From Paenacidovorax monticola (lineage in GTDB: Bacteria > Pseudomonadota > Gammaproteobacteria > Burkholderiales > Burkholderiaceae_C), in assembly GCF_014489595.1 (NCBI RefSeq), contig NZ_CP060790.1:4526001-4590000 (forward strand): 64,000 nucleotides of DNA. Reading direction: 5' to 3'. The notes under the pieces were generated by a model that made no database searches, was not told where the DNA came from, and worked only from the letters and a program-made list of their open reading frames with translations. The position numbers and the translations under genes are program-made. Below are positions 21,447 through 31,270 of this stretch, piece after piece (position 1 is the first letter of the stretch; each line of letters starts with the position of its first letter).

Positions 21447-24400
21447 ATGAACCTGTCGCGCATCTTCATCCTGCGGCCCATCGCCACCTCGCTGCTGATG
21501 GTGGCCATCCTCATCGCGGGCGTGCTCGCGTACCGGCTGCTGCCCATCTCGGCCCTGCCCGAGGTGGACTACCCCACCATCCAGGTCACCACGCTGTACC
21601 CGGGCGCGAGCCCCGACGTGATGACCTCGAACGTCACGGCACCGCTGGAGCGCCAGTTCGGCCAGATGCCGGGGCTCAGCCAGATGTCGTCCACCAGCTC
21701 GGGCGGCGCCTCGGTCATCACGCTGCGCTTCGCGCTCGACGTGGCCATGGACGTGGCCGAGCAGCAGGTGCAGGCCGCCATCAACGCGGGCGCCAACCTG
21801 TTGCCCAGCGACCTGCCCATGCCGCCGCTCTACAGCAAGGTGAACCCGGCGGACGCGCCCATCCTCACGTTGGCCATCACCTCGCCCTCGCTGCCCGTGA
21901 TCCGCGTGAACGACCTTGTGGAGAACCGCCTGGCACCCAAGCTATCGCAGGTCAACGGCGTGGGGCTGGTGGCCATCGCGGGCGGACGCAGGCCGGCCGT
22001 GCGCATCCAGGCCAACCCCGTGGCGCTGGCCGCGCTGGGCATGACGCTGGACGACGTGCGCACATCAATAGCCGCCGCCAACGTCAAGCAGGCCAAGGGC
22101 GGCTTCGACGGGCCCGCGCGCGCCTCGACCATCGACGCCAACGACCAGCTGCAGTCGGCGCAGGAGTATCGCGACCTCATCATTGCCTACAAGAACGGCA
22201 ACCCCGTGCGCCTGTCGTCGGTCGCCGAGACCGTGGACGACGCCGAGAACACGCGCCTGGCCGCCTGGGCGGGCACGCCCGAGAGCGGCTCCAAGGCCGG
22301 GGTGATCCTCAACATCCGGCGCCAGCCCGGCGCCAATGTGATCGAGACCGTGGACCGCATCCGCGCGCTGCTGCCGCAACTGCAGGCCACGCTGCCGGCC
22401 TCGCTCGATGTGCAGGTGCTCACCGACCGCACGGTGACCATCCGCGCCTCGGTCAAGGACATGCAGGCCGAGCTGATGCTGGCCATTGCGCTCGTGGTGG
22501 CGGTGATCTTCGTGTTTTTGCGCAGCGCATCGGCCACGCTGATCCCGAGCTTCGCCGTGCCGCTGTCGCTGGTGGGCACCTTCGGCGTGATGTACCTGAT
22601 GGGGTTCTCGATCAACAACCTCACACTCATGGCGCTCACCATCTCCACGGGCTTCGTGGTGGACGACGCCATCGTGATGATCGAGAACATCGCGCGCTAC
22701 GTGGAGCGGGGCGAGCCGCCGCTCGCGGCCGCGCTCAAGGGGGCCCAGCAGATCGGCTTCACCATCATCTCGCTGACCATCTCGCTGATCGCGGTGCTCA
22801 TCCCGCTGCTGTTCATGGGCGACGTGGTGGGCCGGCTGTTCCATGAGTTCGCCATCACCATGGCCGTGGCCATCCTCATCTCGGCCGTGGTCTCGCTCAC
22901 GCTCACGCCCATGCTGTGCGCGCGGCTGCTCAAGCACACGCCTGAGGAGAGCCACGGGCGCCTGTACCAGGCCACGGGCCATTTCTTCGAGCGCACCATC
23001 GCGCGCTACGGGCGCATGCTGGGCTGGGTGCTGGACCACAGGCGCCTCACCTGGCTGGTGTTCCTCGCCACGCTGGCGCTCACGGTGGTGCTCTACCTCG
23101 CGGTGCCCAAGGGCTTCTTCCCCGACCAGGACACGGGCACGCTGCAGGCCACGACGGAGGCCGACCAGTCGATCTCGTTCTCCGCCATGGCCGAGCGCCA
23201 GCAGCAGGTGGCCGAGCGCATCCTGCGCGACCCGGCCGTGCAGAGCGTGTCGTCCTTCATCGGCGTGGACGGCACCAACACCACGCTCAATACGGGCCGC
23301 CTGCAGATCGACCTCAAGCCCCATGGCCAGCGCGACCGCATGCCCGTGGTGCTGCGCCGGCTGGCCGACGAGACGGCCGACCTGCCGGGCATCCGCCTGT
23401 ACGCCCAGCCCGTGCAGGACCTGACCATCGAGGACCGCGTGGCGCGCACCCAGTACCAGCTGCTGCTGTCCTCGCCCGACATGGAGCAGCTGCAGCGCAG
23501 CACCGCCGACCTGCTGCAGCGCCTGCGCGCGGCGCCCGAGCTGGCCGACGTGGCGAGCGACTTGCAGAGCCAGGGCCGCCAGGCCTATGTGCAGATCGAC
23601 CGGGCCCAGGCCAGCCGCCTGGGCGTGACGGTGGCGGGTATCGACACGGCGTTGTACAACGCGTTCGGCCAGCGCCTCATCTCGACCATCTTCACGCAGT
23701 CCAACCAGTACCGCGTGGTGCTCGAGGTGGCGCCGCAGTTCAAGATCGGTCCCGAGGCGCTGGCCAGCATCCATGTGCCGTCCAGCGCGGGGGCACCGGT
23801 TCCGCTGTCGTCCGTGGCGCGCATCGAGGAGCGCAGCGTGCCGCTGGCCGTGAACCACGTGGGCCAGCTGCCCGCGGCCACGGTCTCGTTCAACACCGCG
23901 CCCGGCGTGTCGCTGGGGCACGCGGTGCGCGCCATCGAGCAGGCGCACCAAGCTTCACGTGAGGCGGCGCAGATGCCGCTGTCCGTGGAGATGAGCTTCC
24001 AGGGCGCCGCGCTGGCGTTCCAGGCCTCGCTCACGAACACGCTGCTGCTCATCCTGGCTGCCGTGGTCACCATGTACATCGTGCTGGGCGTGCTGTACGA
24101 GAGCACGGTGCATCCCGTCACCATCCTGTCCACGCTGCCCTCGGCGGGTGTGGGGGCGTTGCTCGCGCTGCTGGTGGGGGCCTGGACATTGACGTCATCG
24201 CCATCATCGGCATCGTGCTGCTGATCGGCATCGTGAAGAAGAACGCGATCATGATGATCGACTTCGCGCTGGACGCGCAGCGTGAACAGGGGCTGGGGGC
24301 GCGCGATGCGATCTACCAGGCCTGCCTGCTGCGCTTTCGCCCCATCCTCATGACTACGCTGGCGGCACTGCTGGGCGCGCTGCCGCTGATGCTCGGCACG

Positions 24401-24559
24401 GGCGTGGGCAGCGAGCTGCGGCATCCGCTGGGGGTGACGATGGTGGGTGGGTTGATCCTGAGCCAGTTGCTCACGCTGTTCACCACGCCGGTGATCTACC
24501 TGACGTTTGAGAACTGGGCGCAGCGGTGGCGCGCGAAGCGTGGGGTGAAAAATGCCTGA
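21447..24559 (+). CDS. mdtB: RND efflux pump, MdtB-like (frameshifted in this sequence)
   Basis: Inner-membrane proton-driven multidrug pump, 1037 residues when corrected. N-terminal [22 protein letters not shown] and the mid-protein [13 protein letters not shown] (TM4 proton-relay Asp residues) are RND/HAE1 hallmarks. The frame breaks at the G run 24176-24180: one more G gives [19 protein letters not shown], joining the last roughly 120 residues ([12 protein letters not shown]...). In E. coli MdtB pairs with MdtC in a heterotrimer; the same is expected here. Copy C of the two-hairpin repeat starts at its stop codon. Confidence 0.9.
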
Positions 24560-24603
24560 AGCGCTTTTACCACCTGCGCTGGTAGCTATCATTTCTGATG
24601 GCT
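24557..24603 (+). repeat. Two-hairpin repeat, copy C (mdtB-mdtC spacer)
   Basis: Core from 24561 (GCGCTTTTAC) with GCGC at positions 16-19 and AGCT at 24. Second stem GCTATCA/TGATGGC. It starts at the mdtB stop codon and fills half of the 96-nt gap before mdtC. Confidence 0.8.
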
Positions 24604-24655
24604 GCTTGGTGCCAGTGGCCTGCAGTACCGCCACCGGGGCGCGAAGGGGGGCGCG

Positions 24656-27600
24656 GTGAGCCTCTCCACCCCCTTCATCCACCGCCCCATCGCCACGATG
24701 CTGCTCACGCTCGGCCTGGCGCTGGCCGGTGCCGTGTCGTTCTTCCTGCTGCCCGTGGCACCGCTGCCGCAGGTGGACTACCCCACCATCTCGGTCTCGG
24801 CCAGCCTGCCCGGCGCGAGCCCCGACACCATGGCCGCCACGGTGGCCACGCCGCTAGAACGCTCGCTGGGCGCGATCGCGGGCGTGAACGAGATCACGTC
24901 GAGTTCCACGCTGGGCAACACGCGCATCACGCTGCAGTTCGATCTGAGCCGCGACGTGGACGGCGCCGCGCGCGACGTGCAGGCCGCCATCAACGCCGCG
25001 CGCACCCTGCTGCCCACGGGCATGCCCAGCAACCCGACCTACCGCAAGGTGAACCCGGCCGATTCGCCGATCATGATCCTGGCGCTCACGTCCGACGCGC
25101 TCACGCGCGGGCAGATGTACGACGCGGCCTCCACGGTGCTGGCGCAGAAGCTTTCGCAGGTCGAGGGCGTGGGGCAGGCCTCCATCAGCGGCGGCGCGCT
25201 GCCCGCGGTGCGCGTGGAGCTTGATCCGGTGCGCCTGGCGGCCAACGGCATCTCGCTGGAGCAGGTGCGTTCGGCCATCACCAGCACCAACGCCAACCGG
25301 CCGCTGGGCGCGGTGGAGCGCGAGGACCATTACTGGCAGGTGGGCACGAACGACCAGGCCCGCGTGGCGGCCGACTACGCGCCGCTCGTGCTGCGCTGGA
25401 ACAACGGCAACGCCGTGCGCCTGTCCGACGTGGCCGACGTGGTCGATTCGGTGCAGGACGTGCGCAACTACGGCGTGGCCAACGGCAAGCCCGCCATCCT
25501 GCTGCAGGTGTACAAGCAGCCGGGCGCCAACATCCTGGAGGCCGTGGAGCGTGTTCGCGCCATGCTGCCGCAGCTCAAGGCGTCCATCCCGGCGGCCATC
25601 GACATCACCATCGTCTCCGACCGCACGCCCACGCTGCGCGCCTCGCTGGTCGAGGTGGAGCGCGCCCTGGCGCTGGCCGTGGGGCTGGTGATCCTCGTGG
25701 TGTTCCTGTTCCTGCGCAACGCCCGCGCCACGCTCATCCCCAGCGTGGCCGTGCCCGCGTCGCTGGCGGGCACCTTCGGCGTGATGTACCTGGCGGGCTA
25801 CACGCTCGACAACCTCTCGCTCATGGCGCTCACCGTGGTCACGGGCTTCGTCGTGGACGACGCCATCGTCGTTCTCGAGAACATCATGCGCCACATGGAG
25901 CGCGGCCAGGGCGCGCTGCAGGCGGCGCTCGAAGGCTCGCGCGAGATCGGCTTCACCGTGGTGTCCATGAGCCTGTCGCTGATCGCGGTGTTCCTGCCGA
26001 TCTGGTTCATGGGCGGCATCGTGGGGCGGTTCTTCCGCGAGTTCGCCATCGTCATGTCGGCGGCCATCCTCGTGTCGATGGTGGTGTCCCTCACCACCAC
26101 GCCCATGATGTGCGCCCACCTGCTGCGCCAGCCGCTGCAGCCCCGGCAGCGCTCGCGACTGTCGCGCCTGCTCGATGCCGGCGCCGCGCGCGCGCTGCGC
26201 GGCTACCGCCGCAGCCTGGCGTGGTGCCTGCGTCACCAGCCCGTGCTGTTGCTCGCGCTCGCGGGCGTGGTGGCGCTCAATGTGCACCTGTACGTGGCCA
26301 TCGACAAGGGCTTCATGCCCGAGCAGGACACGGGCCGCGTCATGGGCTTCATCCGCGCGGACCAGGCCACGTCGTACCAGGCCATGGAGCAGCGGCTCAA
26401 GCGCTTCCTGGCGATCGTGCAGCAGGACCCGGCCGTGGAGCATGTGACGGGCTTCACGGGTGGCGGCCAGCGCAACGCCGCCATGATGTTCATGTCGCTC
26501 AAGCCCCTGGCGGAACGCAAGCTGTCGTCCGAGCAGGTGATCGAGCGGCTGCGCCAGCAGCTCAAGGACGAGCCCGGCGCGCGCCTGTTCATGGTGCCGC
26601 AGCGCGACATCCGCATCGGCGGGCGGCAGAGCAACTCGGCCTACGACTACACGCTGCAGGCCGACGACATCCAGGACCTGCGCACCTGGGAGCCGCGCAT
26701 CCGCCAGGTGATGGCGCAACTGCCCGAGCTGGAGGACGTGAACAGCGACGTGCAGGACTATGGCCTGCAGACCTCGCTGGTCATCGACCGCGACGCGGCC
26801 ACGCGCCTGGGCCTCACGGTGGCGCAGATCGATGCCACGCTGAATGACGCCTTCGGCCAGCGGCAGGTGGGCGTGATCTACAACCCGCTCAACCAGTACC
26901 GCGTGGTCATGGAGGCCGCGCCGCGCTACCTGCAGGATCCGGAGACGCTGCGCGGCTTCTTCTTCGTCAACAGCCGGGGCGAGCGGGTGCCCCTCACGGC
27001 CTTCGCGCGCATCACGCAGACCAACACGCCGCTGGCCGTGAACCATGAGCGCGGCACGCCCGCGAGCACCGTGAGCTTCAGCCTGGCGCCGGGCGTGTCG
27101 CTGTCGCAGGCCACCGACGCCATCCACAACGCCTTGGCCGAACTGGGTGTGCCCGTGTCGATCCGGGGCAGCTTCAGCGGCACGGCGGGCGCGTTCCAGC
27201 AGGCGCTGGCGGGCCAGCCGCTGCTCATCCTCGCGGCCATGGTCACCATCTACCTCGTGCTGGGCATGCTCTACGAGAGCCTGCTGCACCCGCTCACCAT
27301 CCTGTCCACGCTGCCCTCGGCGGGCGTGGGCGCGCTGCTGGCGCTGATGCTGTTCAAGACCGAGTTCTCGCTGATCGCGCTCATCGGCGTGATCCTGCTC
27401 ATCGGCATCGTGAAGAAGAACGCGATCATGATGATCGACTTCGCGCTCGTGCGGCAGCGCCACGGCCATGCATCGGCGGCGCAATCCATCTACCGCGCCT
27501 GCAGCCTGCGCCTGCGGCCCATCCTCATGACCACCCTGGCCGCCATCTTCGGCGCGCTGCCCCTGGCCCTGGGCCGGGGCGATGGCGCCGAACTGCGCCA

Positions 27601-27768
27601 GCCGCTCGGCATCGCCGTGGTGGGCGGCCTGCTCGTGAGCCAGGTGCTCACGCTCTACACCACCCCTGTGGTGTACGTGGTGCTCGACCGGCTGCGCGCG
27701 CGCGTGGTGCGCCGGCGCCGCGCCCCCCCCAGCCGCCGGCCGCGCCGGTGCTCCAAGGAGACCATTGA
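24656..27768 (+). CDS. mdtC: RND efflux pump, MdtC-like (C-terminal frameshift in this sequence)
   Basis: Second RND pump subunit, starting at GTG 24656 (AAGGGGGG upstream). TM4 [13 protein letters not shown] and [15 protein letters not shown] are intact. In the given sequence the frame runs on into the outer-membrane gene. One extra C in the eight-C run 27723-27730 would instead end it ...[18 protein letters not shown] with a TGA (27766-27768) overlapping the next ATG as TGATG. That gives 1037 residues, the same length as MdtB. The corrected end is used here. Confidence 0.87.
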
Positions 27769-29207
27769 TGCCCTGGACCCTCCCGATCCGCCGGGCCCGC
27801 CCCTTCGCCCTGTTGGCGCCCCTGGCGCTGCTGGCGGCCTGTTCCACGCAGCCGCCCTACGAGCGTCCGGCACTGGAGGTGCCCGAAGCCTTCAAGGAAG
27901 GCGTGGCCGGCAGCAGCGTATGGCAGGCTGCCCAGCCCATGGACAGCGTGCCCGATGCCTGGTGGACGCTGTTCAACGATCCGGCGCTCGACACGCTGCA
28001 GCAGCAGGCGCAGGACGCCAATCAGAACATCGCGCTCTCCGTGGCGCGCCTGCGGGCCGCGCGCGCGGCCGTGGGCAGCAGCCGTGCCCAGCTGCTGCCC
28101 ACGCTGGGCGCCAACGCGGGCGCCACGCGCGCGCGCAGCGGTACCGCGGCGGACGGCTCGGCCGTGCTGGCCACGAACGCGTCGGTGGGCCTGTCGGCAG
28201 GCTGGGAGCTGGACCTGTGGGGGCGGCTCTCGGGCGGGGTGGATGCCGCGCGTGCCAGCGCCCAGGCCAGTGCCGATGACCTGGCGGCACTGCGCCTGTC
28301 GGTGCAGGCCACGGTCGCGCAGACTTACTTTTCGCTGCGCACGGCCGAAGCGCAGGGCCGGCTGCTGCGCGAGACGCTGGACGCCTACCAGCGCAGCTGG
28401 GACCTCACGCGCAACCGCTACCGCGCGGGCGTGGCCTCGTCGGCCGACGTGGCCCAGGCCGAGGCGCAGTACAAGTCCACCCAGGCGCAGCTCATCGAGT
28501 CCGAGACCAGCCGCGCCCAGCTTGAACATGCGCTCGCGGCCCTCGCAGGCCGCGCGCCCGCTGCGTTCAGCCTGCCCCCCACGGCCGAGCTGCCGCCGCC
28601 GCCGCCCGTGCCTGCACAACTGCCCTCGCGCCTGCTGGAGCGCCGTCCCGACATCGCCGCCGCCGAGCGCCGCGTGGCGGCGGCCAACGCGCAGGTGGGC
28701 GTGGCGCGCGCGGCGTTCTTCCCATCCATCACGCTCTCGGCCTCGGCGGGCTACCGGGGCTCGTCGATCGGCAATCTGCTGAGCGCACCCAATCTGGTCT
28801 GGTCGCTGGGACCGGCGCTGGCCGCCTCGCTGTTTGATGGCGGGGCGCGCACGGCGGCCGTGGAGTCGGCCCGCGCAGCGCAGGACCAGGCCGCGGCCAC
28901 CTACCGCCAGACGGTGATCACGGCGCTGCAGGAGGTGGAGGACAGCCTCGTCGCGGGCGCTGCGCTGGAGCGCGAGCAGGCCGTGCAGGCCGAGGCCGTG
29001 GCGGCCGCCCAGCGGGCGCTCGAGGTGGTGAGCAACCAGTACCGCGCGGGCACGGTGGCCTACCTCAACGTGCTGAGCGCGCAGGCCACGGTGCTGTCGG
29101 CCCAGCGCAGTCTCATCGACGTGCGCAACCGGCGCCTGGCAGCGGTCACCACGCTGCTGAAGAACGTGGCGGGGCGCTGGAGCGCGGTCGAGCAGGCCCC
29201 GGGCTGA
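27768..29207 (+). CDS. Outer-membrane efflux lipoprotein (NodT/OprM family)
   Basis: Outer-membrane channel of the RND exporter, 479 residues from ATG 27768 (AAGGAG 7 nt upstream). A lipoprotein signal ends in LLAAC, so Cys22-24 would be lipidated. The TolC-like repeat structure is seen as paired coiled helices ([38 protein letters not shown]). The strong RBS sits inside the end of mdtC. A TTG three bases earlier is unlikely to be the start. Confidence 0.93.
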   Translation: MPWTLPIRRARPFALLAPLALLAACSTQPPYERPALEVPEAFKEGVAGSSVWQAAQPMDSVPDAWWTLFNDPALDTLQQQAQDANQNIALSVARLRAARAAVGSSRAQLLPTLGANAGATRARSGTAADGSAVLATNASVGLSAGWELDLWGRLSGGVDAARASAQASADDLAALRLSVQATVAQTYFSLRTAEAQGRLLRETLDAYQRSWDLTRNRYRAGVASSADVAQAEAQYKSTQAQLIESETSRAQLEHALAALAGRAPAAFSLPPTAELPPPPPVPAQLPSRLLERRPDIAAAERRVAAANAQVGVARAAFFPSITLSASAGYRGSSIGNLLSAPNLVWSLGPALAASLFDGGARTAAVESARAAQDQAAATYRQTVITALQEVEDSLVAGAALEREQAVQAEAVAAAQRALEVVSNQYRAGTVAYLNVLSAQATVLSAQRSLIDVRNRRLAAVTTLLKNVAGRWSAVEQAPG

Positions 29208-29214
29208 ATGCGGC

Positions 29215-29589
29215 CTAGGCGGCGTCGCCGAGGTCAAACGCCTCGCGCAGCGCCTCGCCGAACGCGGCCGAGCCGCTGAGCGACAGCGTGACGGTCGTGC
29301 GGCCGCCGCCGGGCGCGGCCTCGGCGTCCAGGTACCCGCGCGTGGCGTCATAGGCGAGGCGCAGCGGCGTGCCGTCCTCGGCCTGGGCCTGCAGGTCATA
29401 GTCCCAGTCGCCGCCGTCCTCGCATGGGCCCTGCCGGCCCGCGAACGTACGGTGGGCCCAGGCCAACACGCGCGCGATCTCGGCGTGCAGCGCGCCCAGG
29501 CGCTCGGGCCGCACCGACGCCATCGCGTCCCAGGTGCCGGTGCCTTCGGCGTCTTCGCTGTAGTCGAAATCGAGGTAGTCCAGGGTCAT
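29215..29589 (-). CDS. Acidic conserved hypothetical protein
   Basis: Small acidic protein of 124 residues starting MTLDYLDFDYSED (ATG 29589); an in-frame extension to 29736 is possible but reads as low-quality sequence. It has an aromatic/acidic N-terminus, a helix with WAHRTFAG, a DWDYDLQAQ strand and a C-terminal LSLSGSAAFGEALREAF. No family recognised and no signal peptide or membrane segment. It is convergent with the efflux operon and divergent from the orphan ABC ATPase. Confidence 0.65.
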   Translation of the reverse strand: MTLDYLDFDYSEDAEGTGTWDAMASVRPERLGALHAEIARVLAWAHRTFAGRQGPCEDGGDWDYDLQAQAEDGTPLRLAYDATRGYLDAEAAPGGGRTTVTLSLSGSAAFGEALREAFDLGDAA

Positions 29590-29693
29590 GGGGTGGGAGG
29601 GGCTGCGGTCGGGTGGGCATTGTCGGGCATGGGCAGGCCCGGAGGCCCTACACTGCGCGCCCGGAAGCTCTTCACTCGACACGGACGATACCG

Positions 29694-30332
29694 ATGCCCC
29701 CCGATACGACGCTGCTGCAGGTGCACGACCTCGCATTCGCCCACCCGGGGCGCCCGCTGTGGTCGGGCTGGTCGCACGAATGGAGCGCGGGCCTGGGCCT
29801 GGTGCGCGGCGGCGACGGATCGGGCAAGACCACGTTCTTGCGCCTGCTCGCGGGGCAGCAGCGGCCCGAGCGCGGGCGCTTCGTGCTGGGCGGGGCGGAC
29901 CTGGCCGGGCAGCCCGAGGCCTACCGGCGCCAGGTGTTCTGGATGGACCCGCGCGCGCCCAGCCTGCCTGCGCGGGAAGGGCTCACGCCAGGCCAGTGGC
30001 TGCAATCCCTGCCGGCCGCCTATCCCGGATGGAGCGGTGCAGCGCTGCGTTCGCACGCCGATGGCTGGGAGCTCGCGCCGCACCAGGACAAGCCGTTCCA
30101 TGCGCTCTCGACCGGCACGCAGCGCAAGTTCTTCATGGCGGCGGCCCTGGCCAGCGGTGCGCCGCTCACGCTGATCGACGAGCCCGTGGCGGGGCTCGAC
30201 AAGCCCTCCATCCGGTACCTGCAGCAGGCGCTGGACGCGCTGGCCGGCGCGCAGGACCGCCTGGTGCTCGTCGCGCACTACGAGGCACTGCCCGGTGTGG
30301 CCTGGCGTAGCACGCTGGATTTGCCGGACTGA
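29694..30332 (+). CDS. Orphan ABC-type ATPase
   Basis: ATP-binding protein of 212 residues, shorter than most transporter ATPases. Walker A is GGDGSGKTT near residue 43, the signature is weak (LSTGTQRKFFMAAAL), and Walker B is LTLIDEPVAGLD. The switch His is in LVAHYEALPG. No permease or binding protein is adjacent, so the partner is unknown. The modified signature (LSTGTQ instead of LSGGQ) is also seen in CcmA- and YbbA-like outliers. Confidence 0.75.
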   Translation: MPPDTTLLQVHDLAFAHPGRPLWSGWSHEWSAGLGLVRGGDGSGKTTFLRLLAGQQRPERGRFVLGGADLAGQPEAYRRQVFWMDPRAPSLPAREGLTPGQWLQSLPAAYPGWSGAALRSHADGWELAPHQDKPFHALSTGTQRKFFMAAALASGAPLTLIDEPVAGLDKPSIRYLQQALDALAGAQDRLVLVAHYEALPGVAWRSTLDLPD

Positions 30333-30373
30333 CAGACATACACTGCAGCCTTTCCCACCCCGCAGGTAGCCCC

Positions 30374-30999
30374 ATGGATGCCCTGGCCTTCGCCCCCCTC
30401 TCGGTGCTGATCGCGCTCACGCCCGGCCCCAACAACTTCTGTGCGCTCAACAACGGCATGCGCGCTGGCGTGGGCAAGGCGCTGTGGGCCACCTGGGGCC
30501 GCGTGGCGGCGTTCGCGATCTTTCTCACCGTGTCGGCCGTGGGCCTGGGGCCATGCTGCTGGCCTCCGAGGCGGCGTTCACGGCCGTCAAATGGGTGGGC
30601 GCGGTCTACCTGTTCTGGCTTGGCTGGAAGGCATGGCAGAGCCGTGACTTCAGCGGCTTCGACCAGATCGACGAGGCCGCCGCACCGCGCCAGGCCTGGT
30701 CGGTGCGCCGGCTGATCGCGCAGGAGTTCGGCCTGGCCATCACCAACCCCAAGGCCATCATCCTGTTCGCGGCCATCTTTCCGCAGTTCATCGACCCCAC
30801 CAAACCCACGGCCCACCAGTTCCTGGTGCTGGGCTCGATCTACCTGTGCAGCGAGTTCGTGTCGTCGGCGGTCTATGCATCGGGTGGGCGCCAGATCCGC
30901 CGCTGGATCCGCACACCGCGCGGCGCGCTGCGCCTGAACAAGGCCACGGGCGGCATCTTCATGGGCGCGGGCGGGCTGCTGCTCACGGCCCAGCGCTGA
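30374..30999 (+). CDS. LysE/RhtB-family amino-acid exporter (frameshifted in this sequence)
   Basis: Inner-membrane exporter of the LysE superfamily. The first 59 residues contain the family start ALTPGPNNFCALNNGMRAG. The rest is in another frame (AVKWVGAVYLFWLGWKAW, ITNPKAIILFAAIFPQFI). One extra G in the run 30547-30550 gives SAVGLGAMLLASEAAF and a continuous 208-residue protein of normal length with about six membrane segments. The substrate is unknown. Confidence 0.86.
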
Positions 31000-31014
31000 G
31001 CGCGTCGACATTCC

Positions 31015-31045
31015 CCCACCGTGCTGCCTCTGGCAGCACGGTGGG
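31015..31045 (+). terminator. Strong hairpin after the LysE-family gene
   Basis: Perfect 14-bp stem beginning CCCACCGTGCTGCC with a 3-nt TCT loop, 15 nt after the exporter stop. No T run follows, so it is either a transcript-stabilising hairpin or a non-canonical terminator. The remainder of 31046-31270 shows only a CACTCGAGTG palindrome at 31251-31260. Confidence 0.55.
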
Positions 31046-31270
31046 TGTGCCGGGTCCGGTTGGGTCGCCTCGTAGCCCAAGCCCAGCCGTCTTCTCTCTG
31101 CTTCGCCGGAGTCCGCACTTGCCCGAGCGTCCAGTGGAACGCTTGGTCATGAACGGGTGGACGTGCAGTCAAGCTCCAGGGGTTTCGTGCTCCTAGGATC
31201 GCCAGGGCCTGTGCGTCAGCAACGCACGGCATCCCCTGCGTCATTCGCCTCACTCGAGTGCAAGAACACC

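Noticed and set aside
22065..27847. Long antisense open frames opposite mdtB and mdtC (about 630 and 1,000 codons)
   Set aside because: The sense strand encodes full RND pumps with all motifs; the antisense translations are His/Arg/Gln-rich and resemble no protein.
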